Positions 33,717 to 43,785 of a stretch of 64,000 bases of DNA are shown one piece after another; within the stretch, counting starts at the first letter, position 1, and the number at the start of each line of letters is the position of its first letter. The position numbers and the translations under genes were made by a program. The notes under the pieces are model-generated. The model worked only from the letters and a program-made list of their open reading frames with translations. It was not told the origin of the DNA and ran no database searches. The stretch is from positions 8,659,501 through 8,723,500 of the forward strand of contig JAVHKY010000003.1 in assembly GCA_035079385.1 (NCBI GenBank), in the 5' to 3' direction. The DNA is from Aspidiotus rigidus. Taxonomy: Eukaryota > Arthropoda > Insecta > Hemiptera > Diaspididae.

Positions 33717-34050
33717 TCAAAACATTAGAACACGCAACACCAACACCACCTTATAGATGTAGTAGATCGCTGTTGGAGTCTCTTCCTCTTCTTCTTTCTT
33801 CAGCGGTGATCTTTCTGTTCTTTCTGAACATCTAGGTGAGCGTGGTTCTGCTTTTGCGTTTTCCATTCCTGGTCCACCTTCTTCTTCATGACGGTGGCTG
33901 TAAATGCAGACACCTGGTTCCATACTTCTTCGGAACCTATCATGGCGGATACCAGGCTATTCTGAACAAGCTCTTCTTGCACCTCGATCTCATGAAGAAA
34001 CCGATTAAGCTTGTTTCGCTCACGTCTCCACGCTTCACGCTCAGATGAGG
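33717..34050 (-). other. Unrecognised coiled-coil-like open frames
   Basis: Two minus-strand frames overlap here. One (about 33800-34045) reads SSEREAWRRERNKLNRFL, then EELVQNSLVSAMIGSEEVW, suggesting an amphipathic helical protein. I do not recognise the family. It lies just left of the satellite element at 34057 and may be a transposon-derived coding fragment cut by that insertion. No start or splice site was identified. Confidence 0.3.
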
Positions 34051-34056
34051 TGTGTT

Positions 34057-37014
34057 CCCGGGAAACACAATCGATTGTCGAAATTAGGTCTTTGTATAAT
34101 CACACACAATAACGACCATAAATCGACCGAAAATGAGTAATTACGACGCCTTTATTGTATCGATCTATTTTTCGACCCAAATTAGACGTCGATTCATGGT
34201 TGAAGTTTGGTTCGTTGATTTCTCTATGACTAATCGACCGTTTTTCGACGTCTTTTTTCAGTCAAAATAAAAATTACCATACTTCGACCTCTTTCTTCAG
34301 TACAAAAGAAAATTGTACTCTATCTAGATGCCTTCATTGAATTGATCTTTTTTTCGATCCAAATTAGACGTTGGTCAAAGTTTGGTTGGATGAATTTTGC
34401 ATAACTGATGACTGCCAAAATAAAAATTAGTACAAATGAAATTTGATTTGTACTATATTAAGATATTTTTATTGATTCGATCTATTTTCCGACCCAAATT
34501 AAATGTCGATGTACGGTCCAATTTCGGTTGAATAATTTTTGCTTAACTAATCGACCACATTTTGACGTCCTTTTTCAGTCAAAATAAAAATTACTATATT
34601 TCGACCTCTTCCTTCAGTACAAATGAATCTTAAATCGTCGATCGTATTTTGACGTATTTTTTCAGTGCAAATAAAATTTCTATTCAGATTTAAAAAACAC
34701 ATCAATTCTTCAGTCAATTATTGGTCAAAATAGACTCGATTTTCATTCAGATTCAAAAAAGACGTTGACTCTTTGGTCGATTATTGGTAAAAAAAGAGTC
34801 AATGTCCATTCATATTCAAAAAAGACGTCGATTCTTCAGTCAATTAATGTCAAAATAGAATCACTTTCCATTCAGATTCAAAAAAGACGTCGATTCTTTG
34901 GTCAATCATTGGTCAAAATAGAATCGATTTTTTTTTAGATTGAAAAAAGATGTCGACTCTTCGGTCGATTATTGGTGAAAAAAGAATCGACTTCCATTCA
35001 GATTCAAAAAAGATGTCGATTCTTCGGTCAATTATTGGTCAAAATAGAATCGATTTTCTTTTAGATTGAAAAAGGACTTTGATTCTTCAGTCAATTAATG
35101 TCAAAATAGAATTAATTTCCATTCAGATTCAAAAAAGATGTCGATTCTTTGGTCAATTAATGTCAAAATAGAATCAATTTCCATTCAGATTCAAAAAAGC
35201 CGTCAATTCTTTGGTCAATTATTGGTCAAAATGGAATCAATTTTTTTTTTAGATTGAAAAAAGACATTGACTCATTGGTCAATTATTGGTAAAAAAAGAG
35301 TCTATTTCCATTCAGATTCAAAAAAGATGTCGATTCTTCGGTCATTTATTGGTCAAAATAGAATTGATTTTTTTTTTTTTTTTGTTAATAGAATCGGTCG
35401 ATTATTGGTTAAAAAAGAGTCAATATCCATTCACATTCAAAAAAGATGTCGATTCTTCAGTCAATTAATGTCAAAAATAGAATCTACGTATTTCCATTCA
35501 GATTTAAAAAAGACGTCAATTCTTCGGTCAATTATTGGTCAAAATAGAATCGATTTTGTTTTTTTAGATTGAAAAAAGACGTTGACTCTTTGGTCGATTA
35601 TTGGTAAAAAAGGAGTCAATTTCCATTCAGATTCAAAAAAGACGTCGATTCTTTGGTCAATTATTGGTCAAAATAGAATCGATTTCCATTCAGATTCAAA
35701 AAAGACGTCGATTTTTTGGTCAATTATTGGTCAAAATGGAATCAATTTTTTTTTTAGATTCAAAAAAGACGTCGATCTTTGGTCCATCATTGGTCAAAAT
35801 AGAATCGATTTTTTTTTAGATTGAAAAAAGACGTTGATTCTTTTTTGGTCGATTATTGGTAAAAAAAGAATCAATTTCCATTCAGATTCAAAAAAGATGT
35901 CGATTCTTCAGTCAATTAATGTCAAAATAGAATCAATTTCCATTCAGGTTCAAAAAAGACGTCGATTCTTCGGTCAATTATTGGTCAAAATAGAATCGAT
36001 TTTTTTTTTTATTAGATAATTGAAAAAAGACGTTGACTCTTTGGTCGATTATTGGTAAAAAAAGAGTCAATTTCCATTCAGATTCAAAAAAGATGTCGAT
36101 TCGTCAGTCAATTATTGGTCAAAATAGAATCGATTTTCTTTTAGATTGAAAAAGGACGTTGATTCTTTTTTGGTCGATTATTTGTAAAAAAAGAGTCAAT
36201 TTCCATTCAGATTCAAAAAAGATGTCGGTTCTTCAGTGAATTAATGTCAAAATAGAATCGATTTCCATTCAGGTTCAAAAAAGACGTCGATTCTTAGGTC
36301 AATTATTTGTCAAAATAGAATCGATTTTTTTTTAGATTCAAAAAAGACGTTGACTCTTCGGTCGATTATTGGTAAAAAAAGAGTCGAATTTCCATTCAGA
36401 TTCAAAAAAGATGTCGATTCTTCAGTCAATTATTGGTCAAAATAGGATTGATTTCGTTCACTCTTCGGTCGATTATTGGCAAAAAAAGAGTCGATTTTCA
36501 TACAGATTCAAAAAAGACGTCGATTCTTCCGTCAATCATTGGTCAAAATAGAATCAATTTTTTTTTTATTACCTAGATAATTGAAAAAAGACGTTGACTC
36601 TTCGGTCGATTATTGGTAAAAAAGAATCGATTTCCATTCAGATTCAAAAAAGATGTCGATTCTTCGGTCAATTATTGGTCAAAATAGAATCGATTTTTTT
36701 TTAGATTCAAAAAAGACGTTGACTCTTCGGTCGATTATTGGTAAAAAAGAGTCGAATTTCCATTCAGATTCAAAAAAGATGTCAATTCTTCAGTCAATTA
36801 TTGGTCAAAATAGAATCGATTCTCATTTAGGTTCAGAAAAGACATTGATTGTTCAGTCAATTATTGGTCAGAACAAAGTCAATAAATAGGAGGAAATTAC
36901 TCGACCGTTAATCGACCTAAAAAATCATTTTATGATTATAAACAAACTGGATCAATTAATGGTCGATAAAGAGGTCAAATCGACAGCTTTTTTAGGTCGA
37001 TTGTGTTTGCCGGG
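34057..37014. mobile_element. TIR-bounded satellite-bearing element, copy 2 (inverted)
   Basis: Ends CCCGGGAAACACAATCGA (34057) and the complement of CCCGGCAAACACAATCGACC (to 37014), with TT on both sides. It is the same family as 25660-28161 in reverse orientation: subterminal blocks such as the one near TTTATGATTATAAACAAAC match. About 32 units spaced 60-70 bp carry GGTCAATTATTGGTCAA and AGAATCGATTTCCATTCAG. Many 60- to 100-codon frames on the + strand encode repetitive VKIESIS and QKRRRFFG peptides; these are not genes. Confidence 0.85.
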
Positions 37015-37144
37015 TTGTGGTCCAACCGCCCGTCTGCTTGCTCGACTTTCCTTAATTCTCGTGAAGAGCAGCCGTGGCGCTTGACCCCTGTATCAGGTGG
37101 AAGTTCACCTGGCCATGTACTCGGTTCATCCACGCATCAGGGTT

Positions 37145-37668
37145 GCATGCAAAATGACGAGCCGTGGAAAACAGTATCTTTACTATCTATTGCAAACTCT
37201 CTATTGGAGATAGGAAGATCTAAATAGTTAATGCAAGACCCTCCAACTTCCGAAGTAAATTTTACAGAGAGGTATTGTACGTTTAGATACATGTGAAACT
37301 CACTGAGGAGATCTTGAGGACTTGTCCACGCACATGATATGTCATCTACATACCTGTGCCAGTAAAGAACGTGATGCAAAAATACTTGACCCGAGGAAAA
37401 AAGGTCAACCTCAAACATGAAGACTTTGAAGGGAGATACAGTAGGAAAGCTTACCCGTTTGGGAAAGTCGAAAAATTTCACATTAAATTTGCAAAAATTG
37501 GAGGACCAGCAGACACTTAGCTTGTACCTCGTTGTGAATATTAAATTCAACAAGATGGTTGCCCATAAGGATGAAATTCTTCCTCCAGACACCACCCTTT
37601 GTTCCCTAGATGAGGTATGTCTGTTCCCAAACATACCAAAGGCGGTTGCTGTCCAACTTATGGGTAAC
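37145..37668 (-). pseudogene. Penelope-like RT fragment with internal inversion
   Basis: The minus strand (37145-37566) covers RT from just before motif B through motif C: VCWSSNFCKFN, a degraded motif B (VSFPTVSPF), the catalytic HRYVDDISCAWT and CINYLDLPIS, stopping at VFHGSSFC. The preceding motif A region is present but on the + strand (37567-37668): PPDTTLCSLDEVCLFPNIPK then VQLMGN. The two pieces meet in the family sequence at ATGGGYAAC, present in both. This is an inverted 5' segment attached to a 3'-truncated copy related to elements A and B. It cannot encode protein. Confidence 0.85.
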
Positions 37669-40486
37669 TTTTTTTTAATATGGTGTTGTTCAATCGCAGT
37701 TCTGCCACGCAAACGAGACTATGGGATTTGAAGTGGACCTCTTCGACTTGTCCCAGGGTCATCTGGCCGGAGAAGTGTTTCCTGAGTGTACAGTGACAAC
37801 GTCGCTGACATTTAAGTTGCTTGATTGATGCTGTCACTTTGCCCGCATTTGCAGCTGGTTCAAGTAAACCCGTTCTCAAGATTTCCAGAACCAGTTGATG
37901 TGATGTTGGAGCATTTTATACCAAACGCATAAGGGATACGGCTCTTCTTTGTCTTTTGGGTTCCATTAATAAATTTGAGCCGGTAAAAAAGTGATCTAGT
38001 GTGATGATTACATCACCGTGACTGTTCCAACAATATGTTTATATGCTTGTTGGTCTCATTGTGCTTCATTATTTTTGAGAAAGAAAGGAAGCCTCAACTC
38101 GGAAATTGGCAGAGAAGAAGGAAATATCTCTCAAAATAGATGCCAAAGAAACTAGTTTGACTTTGATATTATCGAACCATTTTGCAATCAATTCTCGTCT
38201 CTTCAATGAGATAAGAGATTTTCTCTTTGCTATTGATGAAAGTTGTTGACATGTTTCTGTCTTTTCTGAGACCCCCATACACTATTGGGGAATTGCGAGT
38301 ACCACCCCCTCTCCCCTAATAATGGACTTGAAAAATTTTTGAGAAACATTTTTATACCTGCGTGGTGACCAAGAAATCTGCGAGTACCACCCCCCCCCCC
38401 CTTCTACGTTTTAGGCTAGTTTAAGAAGGAAGAAAGAAGAAAGAAGAAAGAAGAAAGAAGAAAGAAGAAAGAAAAAAGAAGAAAAGAACAAAAGAACAAA
38501 AGAAGAAGAAGAAGCACCCCTACATTTCGGGCTAGTTTAGTATATATGCTGCATAGAAGAAGGAAGAATAAGAGTACACCCTGCGTGCGCGTGCATATCT
38601 CTACCCTGTGGGTGATTCAGAAATTTGCAAGTACCCCCCCCCCCCTCGTGCGCGTGCAAATCTATACCTGTGGGATAGCTTGAAATATGTCTCATACCAT
38701 TCTTATACAACAGCAAGAAAGGGGGCAAAGTGCAAGTGCCCAAAATATTTCATATTAGACTCATGCTAAACCAAAACAAGGACCCAGAAAGAGGGCAAAC
38801 AAGCGGAGCGAGTGAGCCCCACTAAAGGCAAAAGCCCAAAATATTTTATATCTGACTTATGCTAAACCAAGGCAGGTACAAAGAAAGAGGGCAAACAAGC
38901 GGAGCGAAGTGGGCCCCACAAAAGCTGATAGCTCAAAAAATATTTCTCCAAGCCCTATTGTTTGTAATAGACAACAACACTATACCTAACGTTCTTTTTA
39001 AACAGCCGGAAAAGACATAAAACATGATCTTTATTCATTTGGCTACGCCAGAAAATCAATAATGAGGTTAAGCATGCTTGAATCGTGGGTGAGCCTGAAA
39101 TTTTTTATTGTCATTTTAAATGACGGTTGAAGTTGGAAGTATTGACAAGGAAGAAAACTTTTGACTCCCTTTGATCGCTCCTCCTGAGGTTTCTTTTCTT
39201 AGGTGTGTTGATTGAGGCTAATAGAAATATAGCGGATTTTTTAAGTTCACTAATCAATTTCTATAATCAATTAAGATCGACTATCTGAAAGGTTTAAATT
39301 CCTCTCTCCTTCACTATCAATATAATTATTTGTATTGCTTGAAAGTCAAACACTGTACGGAGTCCATGATCTAGGTCGAAAATCCAGCAAGCCTTCGGAG
39401 CCAACCTTTGCTCGGTGGTCGAAGCGCAAAAATTACTAATGTTAATTATGATATCAGTTTCAAAATTCTTCTCATGATAATAAATGTCAGGCCGATGACC
39501 TCCATTTGTTTGAGAAACGATAATTGCCTAATAGCTGTTTTCTGAACATATAATGACTGGTAGTCAAATGGGAAAAAATGGTTGTCGTAAAAAGTGCGTA
39601 TAAGGCGAGCAGGCACTTCGTGAAAATCACTGCGACAAATGCCGAAAAACAGACCCACAATTCGTTTAACAGCAGAAGATTCGCTTCGATGTTTTGTTTG
39701 GAGTCCAAAATCTTGAATTGTATTACAAAACAACCGCGAAATACTTCGGAAATCGTGTTATAAATCAATTTCTTTTTCTCTTAATCAAATATTACATGAG
39801 TGAATTCATTCATATAGCGTAAAACGATGATGACAACAGAATATTGCATTATAAATGAGCATGAGGTTATATTGTATCAAAAGCGAGTAAATACACGAGC
39901 ATATTTGCATGTCGAATATTCTTCTTATTTCTTCTTCTCGCTTACCCTGATGGATATTAAAAAACGCATGAATGCATTCGGAGAATTCCATGGTATACGA
40001 GTATATTGATCCTTGTACGTAAATAGAATTTTTCAAAGGTTCATCGCCTTTTCATATGCAAAAGAGAAACGATTTTCTATATTATACGAGTATGTATACT
40101 CAATTCTTTACTTTTTAAAATAAATGATTTGCTCAGTCTGTACAGTTGGGTCGTGTGACTGTTCGACTCTATTGTCTTATTGTTGTAATTTTTAGGGAAA
40201 CATGTATGCGTTTTCTCGAGAGAATCTTATCATCGTTTGCACTTCTCATTTATATTTACTCTGAAATTTTTCATTTCATTTTTGAAGAACTTCTCGATTC
40301 GGGAACTTCGTCATTGCGAGAATTCGAAAAGATTATGTTAATAAACGTACAGCCAAAAAGAAAGTGAAGAAATAATGGAAAAAATAATATCATATCTCGC
40401 TTTATGCTTTGCATTGGATGCTACTCACTTACTCATTTTTCTTCTCAAAACTCACCGGTTCTTCAACGGAGCTAAACGAGGGATGG
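37669..40486. other. Non-coding DNA with homopolymers and short duplications
   Basis: Poly-C tracts near 38391-38402 and 38635-38646 beside similar GCAAGTACC or GCGAGTACC motifs, a (GAAA)/(GAA) tract at about 38425-38515, and an approximately 105-bp direct duplication (about 38740-38950) containing GAGGGCAAACAAGCGGAGCG. No supported gene; the minus frames near 39446-40036 show no domains. Confidence 0.55.
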
Positions 40487-40620
40487 CAGGAAAACTATAT
40501 TTTATGGAGCACGTGGGATCTGAAAAATGTAGATTGTGACGTCACAAGGACCTATGACGTCATCAAATTGTGACGCCACAGGCTCGACTTGGAAAATTTT
40601 CGAGCTTACGATGGACGTTT
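40487..40620. repeat. Hairpin-family repeat, degraded copy
   Basis: GCAGGAAAACTATATTTTATGG resembles the family start with a broken stem, followed by two TGACGTCA octamers (40537, 40555) and GACTTGGAAAATTTTCGAGC. The right boundary is unclear. Confidence 0.55.
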
Positions 40621-41859
40621 TTTCCAAAACCCAACTCGCCTATATGCTTTTCTCCTGAATTTCTGATTTTGACCCGAAACCTACATCAGTAGTCGACCGC
40701 TCACAATATTATTGGATCGGATATTGCTGGAAGAGCTCTCTCACAAAGGACTAGTAATGTCAACTTATTTGTACTCGGTTTCGGGTTGAAGTGGCCGGGG
40801 ATCCCCGGCCAGAGAGGGTCCGCGCAGGTTTTATGGTACATCAAGATATGCAGGGAAGATAGTGAGAGTGGACTTGGTATTCCGTGTCGGGATAATGAAC
40901 TCGTCCAGCTGACTGGAAACGCTCACCATTTAAGTTTACATCCGGATAGCAAATTGAAGGGAAAAACTCATAATCAGTAAAAGAGAGAATACCTTAAATA
41001 AAGATTACAAGAAATGCACTGGATGTTCCGCGCCAAAAGTCATCTCTAGGACCTACCATGTAGTGCGAATACGATAAATTAATTATTAATCGTCTCGATT
41101 CTGATTGTGACTTAGGTTTACATGCGAGTAATAATGGTCGAGTGTCTTTTACTTGATGATTGTATAAAATAATGATTTGTAAATATGTATAATTCAAAAC
41201 TGTGTCTGTTCGGATTACATCGAATGAAAAGGAGGATAAACGCTATACTAGGATGTAGATGTAATTGCATAACCGTGCCGCGGCTTCATGTTCTGAAAAG
41301 CCGGTTGAGATTATAACTTGACAAAATATTGACAGAAACAACCGAGACAATTGATAAATAAAATGTAAGGAAAAAAACAGTGTTCGACACTCAGCCTCGT
41401 ATTTACGTTCAATTTATGAAGCGACGTTTACGGTTCAGTTAACGATTTTTATTAAATAATTTCAATCACAGCGAGCGAGAGGTGCGTCTCTTATTATTAT
41501 CTCCGGAATGATTTACGTTAATATAATAGAAGTTAACTTATTCACCGCCAACAGGAAATACGATATTGATTTTATTTGATAACGTAGAGGCGGAACTACC
41601 AAAAGGTTTCTCTAACAAAGATGCGAAGGAGCAAGAAAAAAAAAACAACAAGAAGAAGTGAAAATACGGTAGTGCATAAGGACGCGTGCATGAATGAGTG
41701 GAACCTTTGCTTTTAGCAAGAAGTCAAACATGAAAAAAAGTAAATACTGTTACTTTTTTTTTCTTCTTTATCCTTCTTCCGGCTGTAAAATATTATTATC
41801 CTTATCAGTTTCAGTTAACAAGATTTATTTAGACTATGTTTGTGCATTACGTGTTGCAG
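40621..41859. other. Intron sequence before the first exon
   Basis: No recognised gene or repeat. The last 100 bases form a pyrimidine-rich acceptor region (T-rich near 41750-41780) ending TTGCAG. Confidence 0.55.
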
Positions 41860-42015
41860 GAAATGCAGAGAAAACCGAATCGAGATATCCAATTATTGTC
41901 TACATACACGGCGAGTCGTATAGCTGGAATTCTGGAAACCCGTACGATGGTCGAATATTGGCTAGTTACACCGATTCAATCGTCATCACCTTGAACTATC
42001 GACTCGGAGTCTTAG
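41860..42015 (+). CDS. Neuroligin-like protein, internal exon (cholinesterase-like domain)
   Basis: A 156-bp exon between acceptor GTTGCAG and donor GTAAGC, phase 1 at both ends (52 codons). It reads [30 protein letters not shown] and NYRLGVLG. This is the central strand and oxyanion-loop region of the alpha/beta-hydrolase fold. [13 protein letters not shown] is diagnostic of neuroligins: active esterases have HGG here. Neuroligins are single-pass postsynaptic adhesion proteins whose enzyme-dead ectodomain binds presynaptic neurexin. The next exon (57235) continues the reading frame exactly. An alternative acceptor nine bases downstream is possible. Which neuroligin paralogue this is cannot be told. 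Confidence 0.93.
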
Positions 42016-42522
42016 GTAAGCGTGGTGTACGAATCGTAAAAAGCACAAAGTTTTTCATGAGCTTTGTTTTATGTTGGATAAAAATTATGCTTCGCAACCC
42101 CGGAAATCCTGCTTTTATTTTCTTTTTAACATGGAGTCTGCTACTGCTTTTGTTGGGAGTACGTTTTCAAGAATTTTTGTATCCGTGTCCATCTAGAAAA
42201 ATGCCTTTCTATTCTTCAGCCTGGACAAATTCGAAAGGGACTTCAAAAAATTAGAAGCCATTGCAGACGTTGCAATGGCAGCGGGGAACCCGCAATTCCT
42301 TAACTCGACCTCTCAGGTGGTGTGGAACTGAGTTGATAATCTTGTCATATAATTCAAATCGAAATTATCATTCTACATTCCCTCCTATCATATATAGCTC
42401 GAGAGTCGAAATTCTTCTAAGTCCCCCTCCTATCATATATATCTCAAGACTTGAAATTCTTCTAAGTCCCCCTTCTATCATATATAGCTCAAGACTCGAA
42501 ATTCTTCTAAGTACCCCTCCTA

Positions 42523-42890
42523 CAGTGGCGTAGCGAGGAAATTTTTCTGGGGGGGGGGGTTGAAGAAGTTGGAGAAAAGATATGATACAAAAAAGTTTCA
42601 GAAATTGGCAAAATAAGGAAACACTAAACAGTCTCGTAGGGGCGGGCTTCAAAGAGAAATGAGGGAAGATGAAAAGAATTATTGAAAAATTGCAGAAAGT
42701 CCACAGTACATTTTTCCCGTATTCATTTTATTCTGGAAAAGAAAACATAGCTTAGCGCTTACAATTTACAATTGAAAATCTAATCTTCTTGTCTGCATCT
42801 TTATTTCTCACCACCATAGAATTTGATATTTAATTTTTCTTGGGGGGGGGGTTTCCGACCCCTCTAACCTCCCCCCTCGCTGCGCCACTG
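42523..42890. mobile_element. hAT-type MITE, 368 bp
   Basis: Termini CAGTGGCGTAGCGAGG and CCTCGCTGCGCCACTG are inverted with one mismatch. The 8-bp duplication CCCTCCTA flanks both sides exactly (42515-42522 and 42891-42898). G runs lie near each end. No coding sequence. Confidence 0.95.
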
Positions 42891-43263
42891 CCCTCCTATC
42901 ATATATAGCTCGAGTCTCAAAATTTTTCCAAGTTTTTGGTTGGACGGCGGACGGTAGCTCGAAAGTCAAAATTCTTCCAAGCCCCCCCCCCCCCTATTAT
43001 ATATAGCTCGAGACTTGAAATTCTTCTAAGTCCCCCTCCTATCATATATATCTCGAGTCTCAAAATTTTTCCAAGTTTTTGGTTGGACGGCGGACGGTAG
43101 CTCGAAAGTCAAAATTCTTCCAAGTCCCCCCCCCCCCCATTATATATAGCTCGAGACTTGAAATTCTTCTAAGTCCCCCTTCTATCATATATAGCTCAAG
43201 ACTCGAAATTCTTCTAAGTCCCCCTCCTATCATATATAGCTCGAGACTCGAAATTCTTCCAAG

Positions 43264-43290
43264 TCCCGTAACCTAACCTAACCTTAGGTT
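43264..43290. repeat. Short (CCTAA)n insect-telomere-like run
   Basis: TAACCTAACCTAACCTTAGG: two to three units of the insect telomere complement, ending in an inverted TTAGG. Too short to be more than an interstitial motif. Confidence 0.6.
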
Positions 43291-43447
43291 ACTAACTTCG
43301 CGGACGCGGATGCGGACGTTTTCTGAGGATGTAATTCCCTAACAAAATGGATAGCGGGTTCCCCGCTGAAATTTTGGGTATGAAGCCACAGACTTGAGAA
43401 TGTGGACTCGGAAAAAGAAATAAATTGATGAGAGCAGAAAGCTTTCC

Positions 43448-43785
43448 AACAGGGAACCTGTTTGTGGGGATTCTTTTGAAAAATTGGCCCCACGCCGTCC
43501 GGCAAGAACTAACTTCCTCAAAGTTTTTTCAAGTTCCAACTTGATCAGGCGGTACAATTTGTTTTGTCCTCCTATCCAAGTTAGGCTAGGTTGCCGGACG
43601 GCGGATATCGGACAAGAAAATTTCGCCTTTCGAACAATATATGATAGGAAGACACTCGGAAAAATTTAGTCTCTTCGGGACTTCAATTTCGAATTCGATT
43701 CTCAATATCAACACCAATTAGACCCATGGAACAGGTTCCCTGAGTTCCTCTTTCAATTTCGTAAAGGAAGCCGTCGTTTTTTTGT
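43448..43785. repeat. Hairpin-family repeat, short copy with both ends
   Basis: Begins AACAGG-GAA-CCTGT then TTGTGGGG; toward the right CCCATGGAACAGG-TTC-CCTGAG is followed by TTCCTCTTTCAATTTCG and AAGCCGTCGTTTTTT. The right part matches the inverted copy at 8748-8800 and the split copy at 21797. Confidence 0.78.

Larger units (their letters stand above)
1..41859 (+). other. Neuroligin-like gene: upstream intron or 5' flank
   Basis: The exon at 41860 starts with a splice acceptor in phase 1, so coding sequence must lie upstream, yet nothing in the preceding 41.8 kb resembles another neuroligin exon. The stretch is therefore inferred to be a very long intron, possibly with unseen small exons. 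It is filled with transposable elements on both strands, listed separately. Several carry minus-strand coding remnants that do not belong to the host gene. Confidence 0.6.
42280..43367. repeat. Hairpin-family repeat, copy bounded by GC-rich hairpins
   Basis: Left edge AGCGGGGAACCCGC (42280) and right edge AGCGGGTTCCCCGCT (43353-43367) are inverted. Between them are about nine units of roughly 45 bp (ATCATATATAGCTCGAGACTCGAAATT split over two lines of consensus, then CTTCTAAGTCCCCCTCC) and two nearly identical stretches with TTTTTGGTTGGACGGCGG. A hAT MITE (42523) is inserted in it. Proline-rich frames here are repeat by-products. Confidence 0.8.

Noticed and set aside
34730..36870. Numerous 60- to 100-codon + strand frames with VKIESIS/QKRRRFFG peptides
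   Set aside because: They are translations of a tandem 60- to 70-bp DNA repeat with no codon-level constraint; the same occurs at 25800-27660.
37017..37160. Host exon from the repeated TATCAGGTGG motif (also at 45270)
   Set aside because: Short shared motif only, no open frame with splice sites.
42261..43276. Frames encoding repeated PPIIYSSRLEILLS peptides
   Set aside because: By-product of the 45-bp units in the hairpin-family repeat; no start, splice or domain evidence.
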